Position numbers and translations under genes: made by a program | Origin: JAXGMV01 sp040768445 | GTDB lineage: Bacteria; Chloroflexota; Anaerolineae; Anaerolineales; Anaerolineaceae | Direction of reading: 5' to 3' | DNA: 64,000 bases | Assembly (NCBI GenBank): GCA_040768445.1 | Contig: JAXGMV010000001.1 | Coordinates: 1,984,001-2,048,000, forward strand | The notes under the pieces: model-generated | Database searches by the model: none | Seen by the model: only the letters and a program-made list of their open reading frames with translations | Told to the model about the DNA's origin: nothing | Shown: positions 18,179 through 27,361 of the stretch, piece after piece | How positions within the stretch are numbered: position 1 is the stretch's first letter | Layout of the letters: the number at the start of each line of letters is the position of its first letter

Positions 18179-19378
18179 ATGGCAAGAAAGTTACGGATAA
18201 TCAGCTTATTACTCGTCGTCGTGGTGCTGGTATCTTCCTGCAACCTCCCGGGACCAGGAGGAGATGGTGAGTCTGATCTAATGTCAACCGCTGCAGCGCA
18301 AACGGTTGAAGTGATGCTCACGCAGGCTGCAGTACCGGGATCAACTCTTGAAGTTACCCATGCAGCCAATGCGACGACCAGTGCAGAAGTTGCCACTATT
18401 ACCGCCATATCTATCTCAACAAACACTCCTCAACCCACCAGCACGCTGCGACCCACCAACACCCAGGTCTTTACTGCCACACCGCTGCCATGTGACCAGG
18501 CATCGTTTGTTGAGGATGTCACTGTCCCGGACGGCACAGAATTTAACGTAGGGCAAAGCTTCACAAAAACCTGGCGCCTGCGCAATGCAGGATCATGCAC
18601 CTGGACCACAGCTTATGAGGTCGTTTTCTTTGGTGGCGAGCAGATGAACGGGCCTATGGATTTAAACCTGACTGGCAACGTGTATCCCGGCCAAACTGTT
18701 GATATCACCCTCAGCCTAAAAGCACCTAACACTGCCGGCACCTACCGGGGTAACTGGAAGCTGCGCAATGACCGTGGCCAGGTGTTTGGTTTGACCAATG
18801 GCAATCCTTTTTGGGTTGAAATTAAGGCAAAAGCTATCCTTGCACCACCTGCAATTGCATTGGAAGTCTACAATTTTGCTAATAATATGTGCACAGGAGA
18901 ATGGAAAACCTATCCACCGTTCGGAGATATCCCGTGCCCGGGCACAACTTCTGACACTGAAGGGTTTGTTGTTCTGGTTGGTAACCCTGTTATGGAAGAT
19001 GGAAATCCTGCAGGACAGCCAGGGATTCAGACACACCCAAGATATGACCCTAACGGATTAATTCAGGGAAAGTTTCCACCGATGGTCATCCCTGCGGGAT
19101 CGCGTTTTCTTGCAAAGATTGGTTGTCGGTCAGGTGGAGCAGCTTGCAACGTAAAATATCAACTTAATTATTATGTTGATGGCGACCCCACCTTGAAGTC
19201 TTTTGGCACCTGGACAGAAACCTATGACAGTTCAATACGAGACCTAAACATTGATCTTTCATCACTTGCTGGAAAATCCATCCAATTTATATTTATCGTT
19301 ACTGCAAATGGCGATTCTGCCCAGGATTGGGCAATGTGGATCAACCCCCGTATCATGCAGTTTGGTCCCGGAACATAA
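18179..19378 (+). CDS. Lipoprotein with NBR1-Ig-like domain
   Basis: This roughly 399-residue protein has a lipoprotein signal (lipobox VSSC at about 19-22) and a Thr/Pro-rich linker. An NBR1-Ig-like domain follows (about residues 110-215: VPDGTEFNVGQSFTKTWRLRNAG, CTWTT, LKAPNTAGTYRGNWKLRND). The C-terminal half has four Cys residues and a beta-rich, possibly carbohydrate-binding fold that I do not recognise. Such surface lipoproteins are frequent in Anaerolineae. The ATG at 18179 is chosen because GGAAAGGAG precedes it. Confidence 0.8.
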   Translation: MARKLRIISLLLVVVVLVSSCNLPGPGGDGESDLMSTAAAQTVEVMLTQAAVPGSTLEVTHAANATTSAEVATITAISISTNTPQPTSTLRPTNTQVFTATPLPCDQASFVEDVTVPDGTEFNVGQSFTKTWRLRNAGSCTWTTAYEVVFFGGEQMNGPMDLNLTGNVYPGQTVDITLSLKAPNTAGTYRGNWKLRNDRGQVFGLTNGNPFWVEIKAKAILAPPAIALEVYNFANNMCTGEWKTYPPFGDIPCPGTTSDTEGFVVLVGNPVMEDGNPAGQPGIQTHPRYDPNGLIQGKFPPMVIPAGSRFLAKIGCRSGGAACNVKYQLNYYVDGDPTLKSFGTWTETYDSSIRDLNIDLSSLAGKSIQFIFIVTANGDSAQDWAMWINPRIMQFGPGT

Positions 19379-19410
19379 AATTTATTATCAATACGCATTT
19401 AATGACTCAT

Positions 19411-19449
19411 TCCCCGGCTGGTTGAAAAATCACCGGGGAGTGATTTTTG
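19411..19449 (+). terminator. Rho-independent terminator after the NBR1-Ig lipoprotein gene
   Basis: TCCCCGG (19411-19417) pairs with CCGGGGA (19433-19439), followed by a TTTTT run at about 19444. Confidence 0.7.
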
Positions 19450-19546
19450 TTAAACAGTTTGAAAAATTTGCTACCTAGAATAATTGAATGGTATGAATAT
19501 TGCATACTACTTTATGCGTGTTCTACATCAATGATCGGAGTGTTTT

Positions 19547-20776
19547 ATGAAAAAACTATCTGAAATTGCAGTGTTGACAATCTTGACCCTTGCTGGATGC
19601 ACCCAGATGCCCCAACAAACCCCGGAGGTTTCGACCCAACCAGCAGTTGAGGTCACCCTGGCTTCACCTGCGACAGAGACTTCTCAACCTACGCAGGTGA
19701 CTGTCACTCAGCAGGCAACTGCCACAGAAAATGGTCAGTCACTGGTAGCACTGCCAGCGCCAATCTATTATCTTTATGATGACGGTGGAAAGAATGGACT
19801 TTTTCGCCTGGAGCCAAATGGGGTGGATGTAATTAAGATAACTGATGAACCGTTGGAGGTTACTGATTTTGCAATTAACCCCTTGGATGGATCAATTGCA
19901 TACATTACAGATAACAAAATCATGTACGTGGGCGCACTTGGTGAGAATAAGCAGGTTTTGATAGAGGGTGAGCCAATATCCCAAACGGATCAGTACTTTT
20001 GGCGGGAGAAAATTGGCCGGCCAAGCTGGTCACCAGATGGGAAAATCCTGGCATTTTCACAGGGCGGTTTACGAATCCTGCACCTGGAAAGTAAAAAAGT
20101 AACCCTTGAGATTGAAAACCTGGTTGAGACCGTAGCAGGTGCTGGAGATATTCCCAAGGAAATTTATGCCCCTTCACTGTGGTCGCCGGATAGTACCAGG
20201 TTGATTGTTGATATTGGCTACTACGAAGGAAGTACGATCGGTGTTTATCATCTTAACCGCTCAGAATTGGTGCAGCCAGCATCGCCATCTTCATTGTGCT
20301 GCAACGAGAGCTGGTCATTAGATGGTTCTACCATTTATGTCAGCAGTCCTTTCCTCGGCATGATACAACCAGGTTTATGGACATTGGATCCTGAGAGTGG
20401 AGCAACAAATGCGCTGGTTGAAGCCGAGTCCCAGGATGGACCTTTTGAATTCGTTGGTTGGGCGGTCCAAAACAAACCTGATAGCCTGATGTATTTATAT
20501 GGTCAGTCAGCTCGAATTCCTGATGGCAGCTCCGAACCTTTGAGCTTGTATGAATCAGGACTGGACGGCGTAACTGGCAGAATAGAATTGAATTCAGTTA
20601 AATTAAAACTGCGTGAAGTGCTCTGGGCACCAGATTATTCATTTGCTCTTGGCTTGGGTGACCAGATGCAGCTGTATGGTGTGGATTTGTCGGTCATACC
20701 GGCATCAGGCGCTGAGATAATCTCAATCCCATTCAATGGTTCATTTATTGCCTGGGGTCTGCCTGTTAATAAATAA
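19547..20776 (+). CDS. Lipoprotein with TolB-like beta-propeller
   Basis: This 409-residue protein has a lipobox LAGC at about residues 15-18 and a Thr/Gln-rich linker. Repeated propeller blades follow, carrying the SWSPDGKILAFS, LWSPDSTRLIVD and SWSLDGSTIYVS motifs typical of WD40-like/PD40 TolB repeats. It is probably a surface-exposed sensing or binding protein; no catalytic residues are seen. It stands alone between terminators at 19411-19449 and 20800-20833. Confidence 0.75.
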   Translation: MKKLSEIAVLTILTLAGCTQMPQQTPEVSTQPAVEVTLASPATETSQPTQVTVTQQATATENGQSLVALPAPIYYLYDDGGKNGLFRLEPNGVDVIKITDEPLEVTDFAINPLDGSIAYITDNKIMYVGALGENKQVLIEGEPISQTDQYFWREKIGRPSWSPDGKILAFSQGGLRILHLESKKVTLEIENLVETVAGAGDIPKEIYAPSLWSPDSTRLIVDIGYYEGSTIGVYHLNRSELVQPASPSSLCCNESWSLDGSTIYVSSPFLGMIQPGLWTLDPESGATNALVEAESQDGPFEFVGWAVQNKPDSLMYLYGQSARIPDGSSEPLSLYESGLDGVTGRIELNSVKLKLREVLWAPDYSFALGLGDQMQLYGVDLSVIPASGAEIISIPFNGSFIAWGLPVNK

Positions 20777-20799
20777 GACCTAAAAAAACACTGTTTTAA

Positions 20800-20833
20800 T
20801 AACAGGTCAGCGCTTTTCTTAGCTGACCTGTTA
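20800..20833. terminator. Bidirectional terminator between convergent genes
   Basis: A perfect 12-base inverted repeat, TAACAGGTCAGC (20800-20811) and GCTGACCTGTTA (20822-20833), has a 10-base loop. It lies between the beta-propeller lipoprotein and degV stops. Confidence 0.75.
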
Positions 20834-20834
20834 T

Positions 20835-21692
20835 CTATGTTTCAGAGGTTGTGAAAGCAACACCGACCAGCCCTTTACCGCCGTGCACAGACAGCCCGGG
20901 TGTAAATTCAGTAATCAGAATGTCATCAGGCAGCGTGATCCGTTTCTCAAGTTGCTGTTTTAGAATTTCTGCACCTTCAGGATTGACCACATGAACAAAT
21001 GCAATTTGCTCTAAAGTTTTATTTTCTAATTCATGCATCACTAGTTCAACCAGCCTCAATGCTGCTGCCTTGCTGGTGCGAACTTTTTCAAGCAGTTCCA
21101 GTTTACCATCCCTGGCAGTGAGGAGGGGACGGATGACAAACAGGTCAGCCATAATGGCAGAAGTCTTATTGATTCTGCCGCCCATTGCCAGGTACTTCAG
21201 TGTTGTCAGTGAACCAAACAGGTGCATGCGTTTACCGGCTGATTGAATTATTTCAACCGTTTCATCGTGTGCTGCGCCGGCTGCAAGCGCTTGAGCGCCT
21301 GCCAGCACCATCATGCCCTGTGCAATTGACAGCATTTGTGAATCAATCACGGTTATCTGCCTTCCCGGAAATTCCTCAACAGCTGTCAGAGCTGATTCGT
21401 ATGTCCTGCTAATTTTGCCGCTGACCGTGACGCAGATGATTGTATCTGCGCCACTATCGAAGGCTTTTTGATAGGCGCGGACAAATCCTTCGGGTGGTGG
21501 GGCAGATGTGGTTGGTAGAATTCCCTCTCGATCGATACGAACAAATAAATCTTCATCAGTGATATTCTCGCCACAGGTGAATGTCTCTTCGCCAAAGTGA
21601 ATTAAAATTGGCACCTGTTGAATACCATACAGTGAAGCAATATTTTCTGGCAGGCTTGAATCTGTGTCAGTAACTATCGCAGTTTTTGGCAT
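20835..21692 (-). CDS. DegV family fatty-acid-binding protein
   Basis: This 285-residue DegV-family protein has the N-terminal VTDTDSSLPENIASLYGI, the PTTSAPPPEGF motif and GRINKTSAIMADLFVIRPLL, the residues that line the fatty-acid site. Family members bind a fatty acid and, as FakB, present it to the kinase FakA for phosphorylation. No fakA gene is in this window, so a partner must be elsewhere. The gene is monocistronic. Confidence 0.9.
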   Translation of the reverse strand: MPKTAIVTDTDSSLPENIASLYGIQQVPILIHFGEETFTCGENITDEDLFVRIDREGILPTTSAPPPEGFVRAYQKAFDSGADTIICVTVSGKISRTYESALTAVEEFPGRQITVIDSQMLSIAQGMMVLAGAQALAAGAAHDETVEIIQSAGKRMHLFGSLTTLKYLAMGGRINKTSAIMADLFVIRPLLTARDGKLELLEKVRTSKAAALRLVELVMHELENKTLEQIAFVHVVNPEGAEILKQQLEKRITLPDDILITEFTPGLSVHGGKGLVGVAFTTSET

Positions 21693-21796
21693 TTTTTATC
21701 CTTCTTAAAAATAATTGCCTGTATTTTTTAAGTATAACAGTTTAGTATTGCCAGTATAGAATTCGTCTTGCTATAGAACAGCAATTATTCTACTGA

Positions 21797-22159
21797 TTAG
21801 AATGATGCAAGCCACTTAATAGCTGGCTCTTCTGTGTCAAAAAATCTGAACTGCCAGCCTTTATTCAATTCATAAACCAGCTCTGAAAACCGACCTGGTG
21901 GTATTAAATTCAAAGGCATGACAACCGCCGCTTTGATAAAGTAATTGGCCAACTTTTGTAACACTCCTCCTGCTAAACCGGTACGTAAATTGAAAAAATC
22001 GTCAGGCAGGTTGCTGTAGGTTACTATAACCCTGTCAGTGCCATTTTCACCACACGCAGACACCATCTCCAAAGCATCATTCTCGCTTGTGATCTTGAAT
22101 TCCGGACGGCATTTGATAATTTTCTTTGTGTTGATTGTCAGTATGGTGTAGTTGTCCAT
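21797..22159 (-). CDS. DUF4180 domain protein
   Basis: This 120-residue protein carries the DUF4180 pattern: FNLRTGLAGGVLQKLANYFIKAAVV, then a FSELVYELNKGWQFRFFDTEEPAIKWL tail. The family is short, cytoplasmic and of unknown function, and is often encoded beside PadR or MarR regulators. Here it starts nine bases after the stop of a PadR gene, so the pair is an operon probably controlled by the operator at 22738-22771. Confidence 0.8.
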   Translation of the reverse strand: MDNYTILTINTKKIIKCRPEFKITSENDALEMVSACGENGTDRVIVTYSNLPDDFFNLRTGLAGGVLQKLANYFIKAAVVMPLNLIPPGRFSELVYELNKGWQFRFFDTEEPAIKWLASF

Positions 22160-22168
22160 TATTCAGCC

Positions 22169-22714
22169 TTAATTTGTTATTAGTGTCTGAAGTTTATTTC
22201 TCAAATCGATAACCCACTCAAGTTCTCGCTTGTAATAACCCAGGATATTCTCATCAATTTTTTCCCAAATAATCGCCTCTTTTTGGGAGCGCTCTGGCTT
22301 TAGTAACTGACGGCGCTGTTTCTCTTCCAGGAGGAGAACATGGGCTTCCAGTTCAGCCTGGTAAGCGTCAAGCATGCTAGTGAACTCATCTTCGGGCAGG
22401 ATATCTGCCCAGGCGAGCTGCGTCAGGAACCCATTTTTGAATTCTGGAATTTGTGGATCTTTGCTGAGAGTCTCCTGCAGCAACTGCTTTCCCTTATCAG
22501 TAATTGTGTAGAGTTTCTTTGCCGGCAGATTTTCCTGCTCAATGATCTTCTGGCTGATGGCGCCACTGCGATGGAGTTCCAATAGTGAAGTGTATATTTG
22601 ATTATTATTTCCACTCCAGTACCACAGATCTGAATCAGAAAAGATTTTCTTCAACTCATAACCTGAAAAAGGCTTCCAGTTGATAAAACCCAACAGTGTA
22701 GTAGTTAATGACAT
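22169..22714 (-). CDS. PadR family transcriptional regulator
   Basis: This roughly 181-residue protein has an N-terminal winged-helix PadR domain (residues 1-80: LLGFINWKPFSGYELKKIF, QIYTSLLELHRSGAISQK, KKLYTITDKGKQLL) and a C-terminal coiled-coil dimerisation region rich in Glu and Arg. PadR proteins repress by dimer binding and release DNA on ligand binding. The ATG at 22714 is preceded by GGGAGA. A perfect inverted repeat lies 24 bases upstream, consistent with autoregulation. Confidence 0.9.
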   Translation of the reverse strand: MSLTTTLLGFINWKPFSGYELKKIFSDSDLWYWSGNNNQIYTSLLELHRSGAISQKIIEQENLPAKKLYTITDKGKQLLQETLSKDPQIPEFKNGFLTQLAWADILPEDEFTSMLDAYQAELEAHVLLLEEKQRRQLLKPERSQKEAIIWEKIDENILGYYKRELEWVIDLRNKLQTLITN

Positions 22715-22737
22715 TTTGTCTCCCTGGTGCAATTTAC

Positions 22738-22771
22738 TATGTTATTACATAAGTAAGTTAATAATAACATA
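22738..22771. promoter_or_regulatory. Candidate PadR operator
   Basis: TATGTTATTA (22738-22747) and its exact reverse complement TAATAACATA (22762-22771) are 14 bases apart. The outer ATGT/ACAT halves match the pattern known for PadR sites, and the site sits just upstream of the padR-DUF4180 operon. Confidence 0.65.
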
Positions 22772-22850
22772 TAGGTTTTTTTATGTCAATTAACATGTCA
22801 ATAAACATTAGAAGTTCTTGTTTCATTGTCAATAATAATTAAAGAGCCTC

Positions 22851-22881
22851 AAAAAAACTCCCCTGGTGACAACCAGGGGAG
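22851..22881 (-). terminator. Rho-independent terminator of nrdJ
   Basis: On the minus strand a nine-base stem, CTCCCCTGG with CCAGGGGAG (22858-22881), is followed by seven T residues (22857-22851). Confidence 0.9.
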
Positions 22882-22906
22882 GATGATTATGAGTGGGTAT
22901 GGATTT

Positions 22907-25471
22907 TCAACATTCACTATAACCGCAAGAATAACACTTTTTGCAGCCTTCTTCATTGACCAGCGCAGCCTGGCCGCATTCAGGGCAAAGGTCACCAACG
23001 GTCATCTGCATTGGCGTGGCATGAGCGAAGGCCGGTTTGCTTTCAACGGGTTCATCTACCACTTCTGTTTCACCTGATGCTGCCAGCCTGATCTTTTTCT
23101 TTTGCAGGTAGTCCTCAATCACCTGTGCCAGACCATCTGGCAGAGAGCGAATACGGTTAGGCCCAAAACCAAGTGACCTTCCACCACCAATACCAGATAA
23201 CTGGTGTACAACTTCTTCCAGACGTTTGTCCGGTTCAATGGGAGAGGCCAGGCGCAGGATGTAGGAAATCAACCTGCCTATCGCTTCCGATACTGCGGCG
23301 GTATCAGACCCAGCTTTTGCTGTGTTGATGAATACTTCAAAGGGGTAATTGTTGCCGTTCTCATTGATCGTGACATAAGCTTTGCCAAGGGGTGTTTCAA
23401 CGTTATAAGTAAACCCGGGCAGCATTTTTGGTCGATATTTTTTTGTGAACTGCCATAATACGGGCTGTTCAGTGGCTGGCACGGGCTCTTTCCCATTCTT
23501 CTTCTCTACTGTAGCCTGTGTTTCAAGGACCACCTTTTCTCGTGAGCCAGTAATGTATACTGTGATCCCCTTGCATCCCAATTTCCAAGCCAGCATGTAG
23601 GCTGTAGCAACATCATCCTCAACAGCTGATGGCGGGAAATTAATCGTCTTTGAGAGGCTGTTGTCTACAAAAGCCTGCATGGCGGCTTGCATATAAACAT
23701 GTTCTTCGGCAGTAATGTCAGAGGAGACAGCAAATACCTCTCGCAGTTTTTCAGGCACCAAATCGATATGAGACACACTACCCTGTTTCATCACTTCTTC
23801 AATTATTTGCTGCCGAACTTGTGGCTCAATCCCTGCCTCTTCAAGCGCTTTCAGAAACAGCGGGCTGGTATAAGCCAATTGTAAATCCTTGCCATTGTCA
23901 TTGACATGTCGCACATAAGCAAGGGCAAATACAGGTTCACAGCCGTAGCCTTCACACCCTGCAACAGTTGCAATTGTGCCGGTTGGTGCTATGGTGGTTT
24001 GTGCGGCATTTCGAATGCCATTTTCCTTGATTTGTACGGTTAAGTCTTCCCAGTCAATTTCTGGACGATCCCATACATACTCATAGGCTCTGATAGGCAG
24101 GGGGTGAGTCCACACAAAATTTTCATGGTCATAGATGCTGCCTTTGATCGCAGGGTATGCGCCTCTTTCTTGGGCAAGCTGAACAGATGTCTTCATAGAA
24201 TGGTAGCGGATAAATTCCATCACCTGTGCTGCAAATTCCTGGCCTTCTACTGACCCGTAGCGAATACCTACGTGATACATCAAGTCAGCCAGACCCATTA
24301 ATCCCAGTCCAATCCGGCGGGCTTTGAGAGCTGCCTCTTTTAACTGCGGCACAGACGGTACGTACGCATTGGCATCAACAACATCATCCAGGAAGATGGT
24401 TGCCATTTCGGTACTTTCACGAATTTTTTCCCAATCAACAGATCCTTCCGGTCCAAGATGCTCCGCCAGGTTAATTGAACCCAAGCAGCAGTTTTCATAA
24501 GGGCCAAGCCACTGTTCACCACAAGGGTTGGTAGCCTCAAGCCTGTAGAGATGCGGCACAGGGTTGGTGCGGTTGGCTGCATCGAGAAACAGCAAACCTG
24601 GTTCTCCGTTGTGATGCGCCTGTTGGACGATCTTCTTGAACAAATCCCTTGCTTTAACACGACCGTGAACAATTATTGGAATACCAGCGGCTTCAGCTTC
24701 TTCGAGGGACCCATCAAATTTGCGGTAGCGTGGATCCATGACATCAGGGAATTTCAATTCCCATTCCTGGTCATTTTCCACTGCTTCCATGAATTTATCA
24801 GTGATACCAACAGAAATATTAAAATTGGTGATTAAATTCTCGTTGGTTTTGCAGGTGACAAACTCCTCGATATCCGGATGATCTACCCTGAGTACCGCCA
24901 TATTTGCACCGCGGCGCGAGCCTCCCTGTGCTACCTCGCCAAAGGCATGATCATAAACACGTAAGAAACCAATGGGTCCGGTAGCCTTGCCGGCGGATGT
25001 TTTTACGTGTGTGCCGCCGGGCCGAATGCGCGAGAATGAAAAACCATTACCCCCGCCAGTCTGTTGAATCAATGCCGCATCGCGCAGCGTTTGAAAAATC
25101 CCATTGGATTTACGCCCCATGTCATCAGCAATTGGCAGTACAAAGCAGGCTGCCAACTGTCCCAGGGGTGTTCCAGCACCGGTAAATGTGGGCGAATTGG
25201 GAAAGAAGCGTTTAGAAGCTATCAGGTTGTAGAAAGTGACAGCACGTTTATCCACGTCATTGTGCCATTCTTTCTCAACAGCAGCCACGTTGTAGGCAAC
25301 ACGCCACAGCATTTCCTCAATCGTTTCACTAACGTTTCCGTCATTACCGCGCCGAACGTAGCGCCTGATCAGTACCTGACGGGCATTGTCAGTTAAATCC
25401 ATAGCTGGTAAGCCTTCAGGTAAGGGAGGGGTTGTGATTTCATTGATACCGGTAATAGATGGTGTCTCCAT
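22907..25471 (-). CDS. nrdJ: Class II (adenosylcobalamin-dependent) ribonucleoside-diphosphate reductase
   Basis: This roughly 854-residue enzyme makes deoxyribonucleotides with a B12 radical, needing no oxygen. Signatures are the N-terminal FFPNSPTFTGAGTPLGQLAACFVLP with the active-site Cys, QTGGGNGFSFSRIRP, NPCGEQWLGPYENCCLGSINL with the NxCxE radical site, and the APTGTIATVAGCEGYGCEP motif. The C-terminus holds a zinc-ribbon-like CPECGQ...CKKCYSCGYSEC used for thioredoxin reduction. A longer frame begins inside nrdR; the ATG at 25471 after AAGGAG is the better start. It follows nrdR by 10 bases, so the repressor and the reductase share a transcript. Confidence 0.95.
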   Translation of the reverse strand: METPSITGINEITTPPLPEGLPAMDLTDNARQVLIRRYVRRGNDGNVSETIEEMLWRVAYNVAAVEKEWHNDVDKRAVTFYNLIASKRFFPNSPTFTGAGTPLGQLAACFVLPIADDMGRKSNGIFQTLRDAALIQQTGGGNGFSFSRIRPGGTHVKTSAGKATGPIGFLRVYDHAFGEVAQGGSRRGANMAVLRVDHPDIEEFVTCKTNENLITNFNISVGITDKFMEAVENDQEWELKFPDVMDPRYRKFDGSLEEAEAAGIPIIVHGRVKARDLFKKIVQQAHHNGEPGLLFLDAANRTNPVPHLYRLEATNPCGEQWLGPYENCCLGSINLAEHLGPEGSVDWEKIRESTEMATIFLDDVVDANAYVPSVPQLKEAALKARRIGLGLMGLADLMYHVGIRYGSVEGQEFAAQVMEFIRYHSMKTSVQLAQERGAYPAIKGSIYDHENFVWTHPLPIRAYEYVWDRPEIDWEDLTVQIKENGIRNAAQTTIAPTGTIATVAGCEGYGCEPVFALAYVRHVNDNGKDLQLAYTSPLFLKALEEAGIEPQVRQQIIEEVMKQGSVSHIDLVPEKLREVFAVSSDITAEEHVYMQAAMQAFVDNSLSKTINFPPSAVEDDVATAYMLAWKLGCKGITVYITGSREKVVLETQATVEKKNGKEPVPATEQPVLWQFTKKYRPKMLPGFTYNVETPLGKAYVTINENGNNYPFEVFINTAKAGSDTAAVSEAIGRLISYILRLASPIEPDKRLEEVVHQLSGIGGGRSLGFGPNRIRSLPDGLAQVIEDYLQKKKIRLAASGETEVVDEPVESKPAFAHATPMQMTVGDLCPECGQAALVNEEGCKKCYSCGYSEC

Positions 25472-25481
25472 GCTGTACTCC

Positions 25482-25931
25482 TTATGATTCCAACAGTCGG
25501 TCAATTTCATCCCGCAGTGCGTGCAGGTCGTCAAGTCTCAGGTAAACGATTGCATAACGGATATAGGCAATGTGGTCAAGCTCTTTCAATCCGGAAATTA
25601 CCATGTCACCAACGATCCGTGAGGACACTTCTGGCTTTCCCATTTGCTGTAATTTATTCTCAATATTCCCAACCAGCCTCTCGATATTGGATGCAGAGAC
25701 AGGCCGTTTGGCGCAGGCGATGCGAATACCCCGTGTTAATTTTTCCCGATCGAATTCTTCTCGGCTGCCATCTTGCTTTATCATCAGAGGTGTCGCTAGA
25801 ATTGGCCGTTCCAATGTACTGAATCTTTTTCCACAGCGCTCACATTCACGACGTCGTCGAATAGCTCCCCTGGAGTCGCGGGTGGTATCGATAACACGAG
25901 ATTTTTCATTTTGACAATAGGGACAGTGCAT
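25482..25931 (-). CDS. nrdR: Transcriptional repressor NrdR
   Basis: This 149-residue protein has an N-terminal zinc ribbon (HCPYCQ...ECERCGKRF) and an ATP-cone domain (residues about 48-138). NrdR senses dATP/ATP and represses ribonucleotide reductase genes by binding paired NrdR boxes. It is first in an operon with nrdJ, and two palindromic sites in its leader (25980-26005 and 26021-26028) are candidates for autoregulation. Length and motifs are normal. Confidence 0.97.
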   Translation of the reverse strand: MHCPYCQNEKSRVIDTTRDSRGAIRRRRECERCGKRFSTLERPILATPLMIKQDGSREEFDREKLTRGIRIACAKRPVSASNIERLVGNIENKLQQMGKPEVSSRIVGDMVISGLKELDHIAYIRYAIVYLRLDDLHALRDEIDRLLES

Positions 25932-25979
25932 TAATCCTCCTGCTGCGCTGCTGATATTGATGTTTTCTTTGTGAGAATC

Positions 25980-26005
25980 AATAACCCCTACATGTGGGGG
26001 TTATT
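25980..26005. promoter_or_regulatory. 26-base palindrome in the nrdR leader
   Basis: Nine-base arms AATAACCCC and GGGGTTATT flank a core whose central ACATGT is itself palindromic, giving symmetry to the centre with one T-G exception. There is no loop, so it looks like a protein-binding operator rather than a terminator. It lies about 30-50 bases downstream of the predicted start of transcription. Confidence 0.55.
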
Positions 26006-26039
26006 ACTCGGAGTTACTCTGTATATACGATGTGAAATG

Positions 26040-26068
26040 ATTGTAGCACAACAGAAACAGACAATCAA
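26040..26068 (-). promoter_or_regulatory. Promoter of the nrdR-nrdJ operon
   Basis: On the minus strand TTGATT (26068-26063) and TACAAT (26045-26040) are 17 bases apart, with an extended TG two bases before the -10 box. A GTATATAC palindrome (26021-26028), similar to the core of NrdR boxes, lies close to the expected transcription start. Confidence 0.6.
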
Positions 26069-26377
26069 GCAGTTTTTAGAAAACCAAATCTAAATAAATT
26101 CATGGCATATTAGTGCTTAATGGTTGGAGAATTGATAAATATCCTTTGGTTGGCCCATATAAACAGAACCATATATACAGGCTATCTGTATGAAATAAGT
26201 TATTTGCCCCCGTATGTTGTGTATATGATGTGTCGTGTAGCTTTTAACTTAAATTTACTCACCTTAATCTTAAAACTTACCTGCGAGATTAAAGAGGCGA
26301 CGACAGCCTGGGTTTCACATCATGAGCCTTATTCCTGCTCTATTTACTATTTCAAGAAGAAGAGAAACCTGGCATAT

Positions 26378-26407
26378 TTGGCAATACTTTGATCGAGCAG
26401 GTATAAT
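26378..26407 (+). promoter_or_regulatory. Sigma70-type promoter, probably leaderless
   Basis: TTGGCA (26378-26383) and TATAAT (26402-26407) are 18 bases apart. The ATG of the PpiC-like lipoprotein gene is seven bases further on at 26415, so the mRNA should start at or near the start codon. Confidence 0.65.
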
Positions 26408-26414
26408 CAGGAAA

Positions 26415-27329
26415 ATGCACTCAAAAAAACCATTTCGACCTTTATTATTTATTATCACTTTAATGATAATAACCACTCTTATTGGCTGTACGAATGTGCA
26501 ATCCAGTGAGCCTACAGACATCAGTACACCAACAGCAGTTTCCACATTGACTGTTCCGCTACCTACCGCAACAGCGTTACCCTTTGCCATACGATATGGT
26601 GAACACGGCATATTAATCGAGGAGTATCAATCAGAGAAGATCCGGGTAGAGGCAGCCGCCGAGATCAGCGGGAAATCATTAACTCCTGAGGAAGTAATTG
26701 AACGGGTGCGAACAGAACTTGACGGCCAGCTAGTCCTGGCTGCAGCAGCTTATGACCAGGGATTTGTTATCAGTGATGGTGATGTTAACACACGCATTAA
26801 TACACTGATAGAGCATATAGGTGGACAGGAAGTTTTTAACCAGTGGCTCTCTGAAAATGCCTATACACCTGAACTCTTTAAGGAAGCTTTGATCCGACAG
26901 ATTGCCGCTGACTGGCAGAAAGACCGCATCATTTCCACAGTGCCTGATATGCAGGATCAGATTCATGGCAGGCAAATTCTCGTGAGAGAACGGTCAAACG
27001 CTGAACAGCTGCTGCGCCAGCTTCAGGCGGGCAGCGATTTTGATGCTCTGGCATATCAATATGACCCGCTTACGGGAGGAGAACTGGGCTGGTTTCCAAG
27101 AGGCTATCTAACACAGCCTCAACTGGATGATGTTGTTTTTGCTCTTCAGCCAGGCGAATTCTCAACAATAATTGAAACGGAGATTGGATTTCATATTGTG
27201 TATGTTGTTGACAGGGAGGAAAGCAGGGTGTTATCACCAGATGCGCGTGAGATTCTCACGCAGGCAGCGGTTTTAGATTGGGTCAACAACCGGCTGCAGG
27301 ATGCACAGTTAGAGTATCTTGTTGATTAG
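26415..27329 (+). CDS. PpiC/SurA-like peptidyl-prolyl isomerase lipoprotein
   Basis: This roughly 304-residue protein has a lipoprotein signal (lipobox LIGC at about 22-25), a Thr/Pro linker and an N-terminal SurA-like helical domain. A PpiC parvulin rotamase domain follows (about residues 185-280: HGRQILVRERSNAEQLLRQL, GELGWFPRGYL, GFHIVYVVDREE). It probably folds exported proteins at the outer face of the membrane. A longer frame begins at 26322, but the ATG at 26415 gives the signal peptide directly and fits the promoter. The next gene starts 32 bases after it. Confidence 0.85.
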   Translation: MHSKKPFRPLLFIITLMIITTLIGCTNVQSSEPTDISTPTAVSTLTVPLPTATALPFAIRYGEHGILIEEYQSEKIRVEAAAEISGKSLTPEEVIERVRTELDGQLVLAAAAYDQGFVISDGDVNTRINTLIEHIGGQEVFNQWLSENAYTPELFKEALIRQIAADWQKDRIISTVPDMQDQIHGRQILVRERSNAEQLLRQLQAGSDFDALAYQYDPLTGGELGWFPRGYLTQPQLDDVVFALQPGEFSTIIETEIGFHIVYVVDREESRVLSPDAREILTQAAVLDWVNNRLQDAQLEYLVD

Positions 27330-27361
27330 CATTAAAGTTAAACAAGGGGCAGGATAAGGGA

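Noticed and set aside
26120..26392. 90-codon plus-strand frame before the PpiC-like gene
   Set aside because: No ribosome site, low-complexity hydrophobic translation without family features, and it overlaps the promoter of the next gene.
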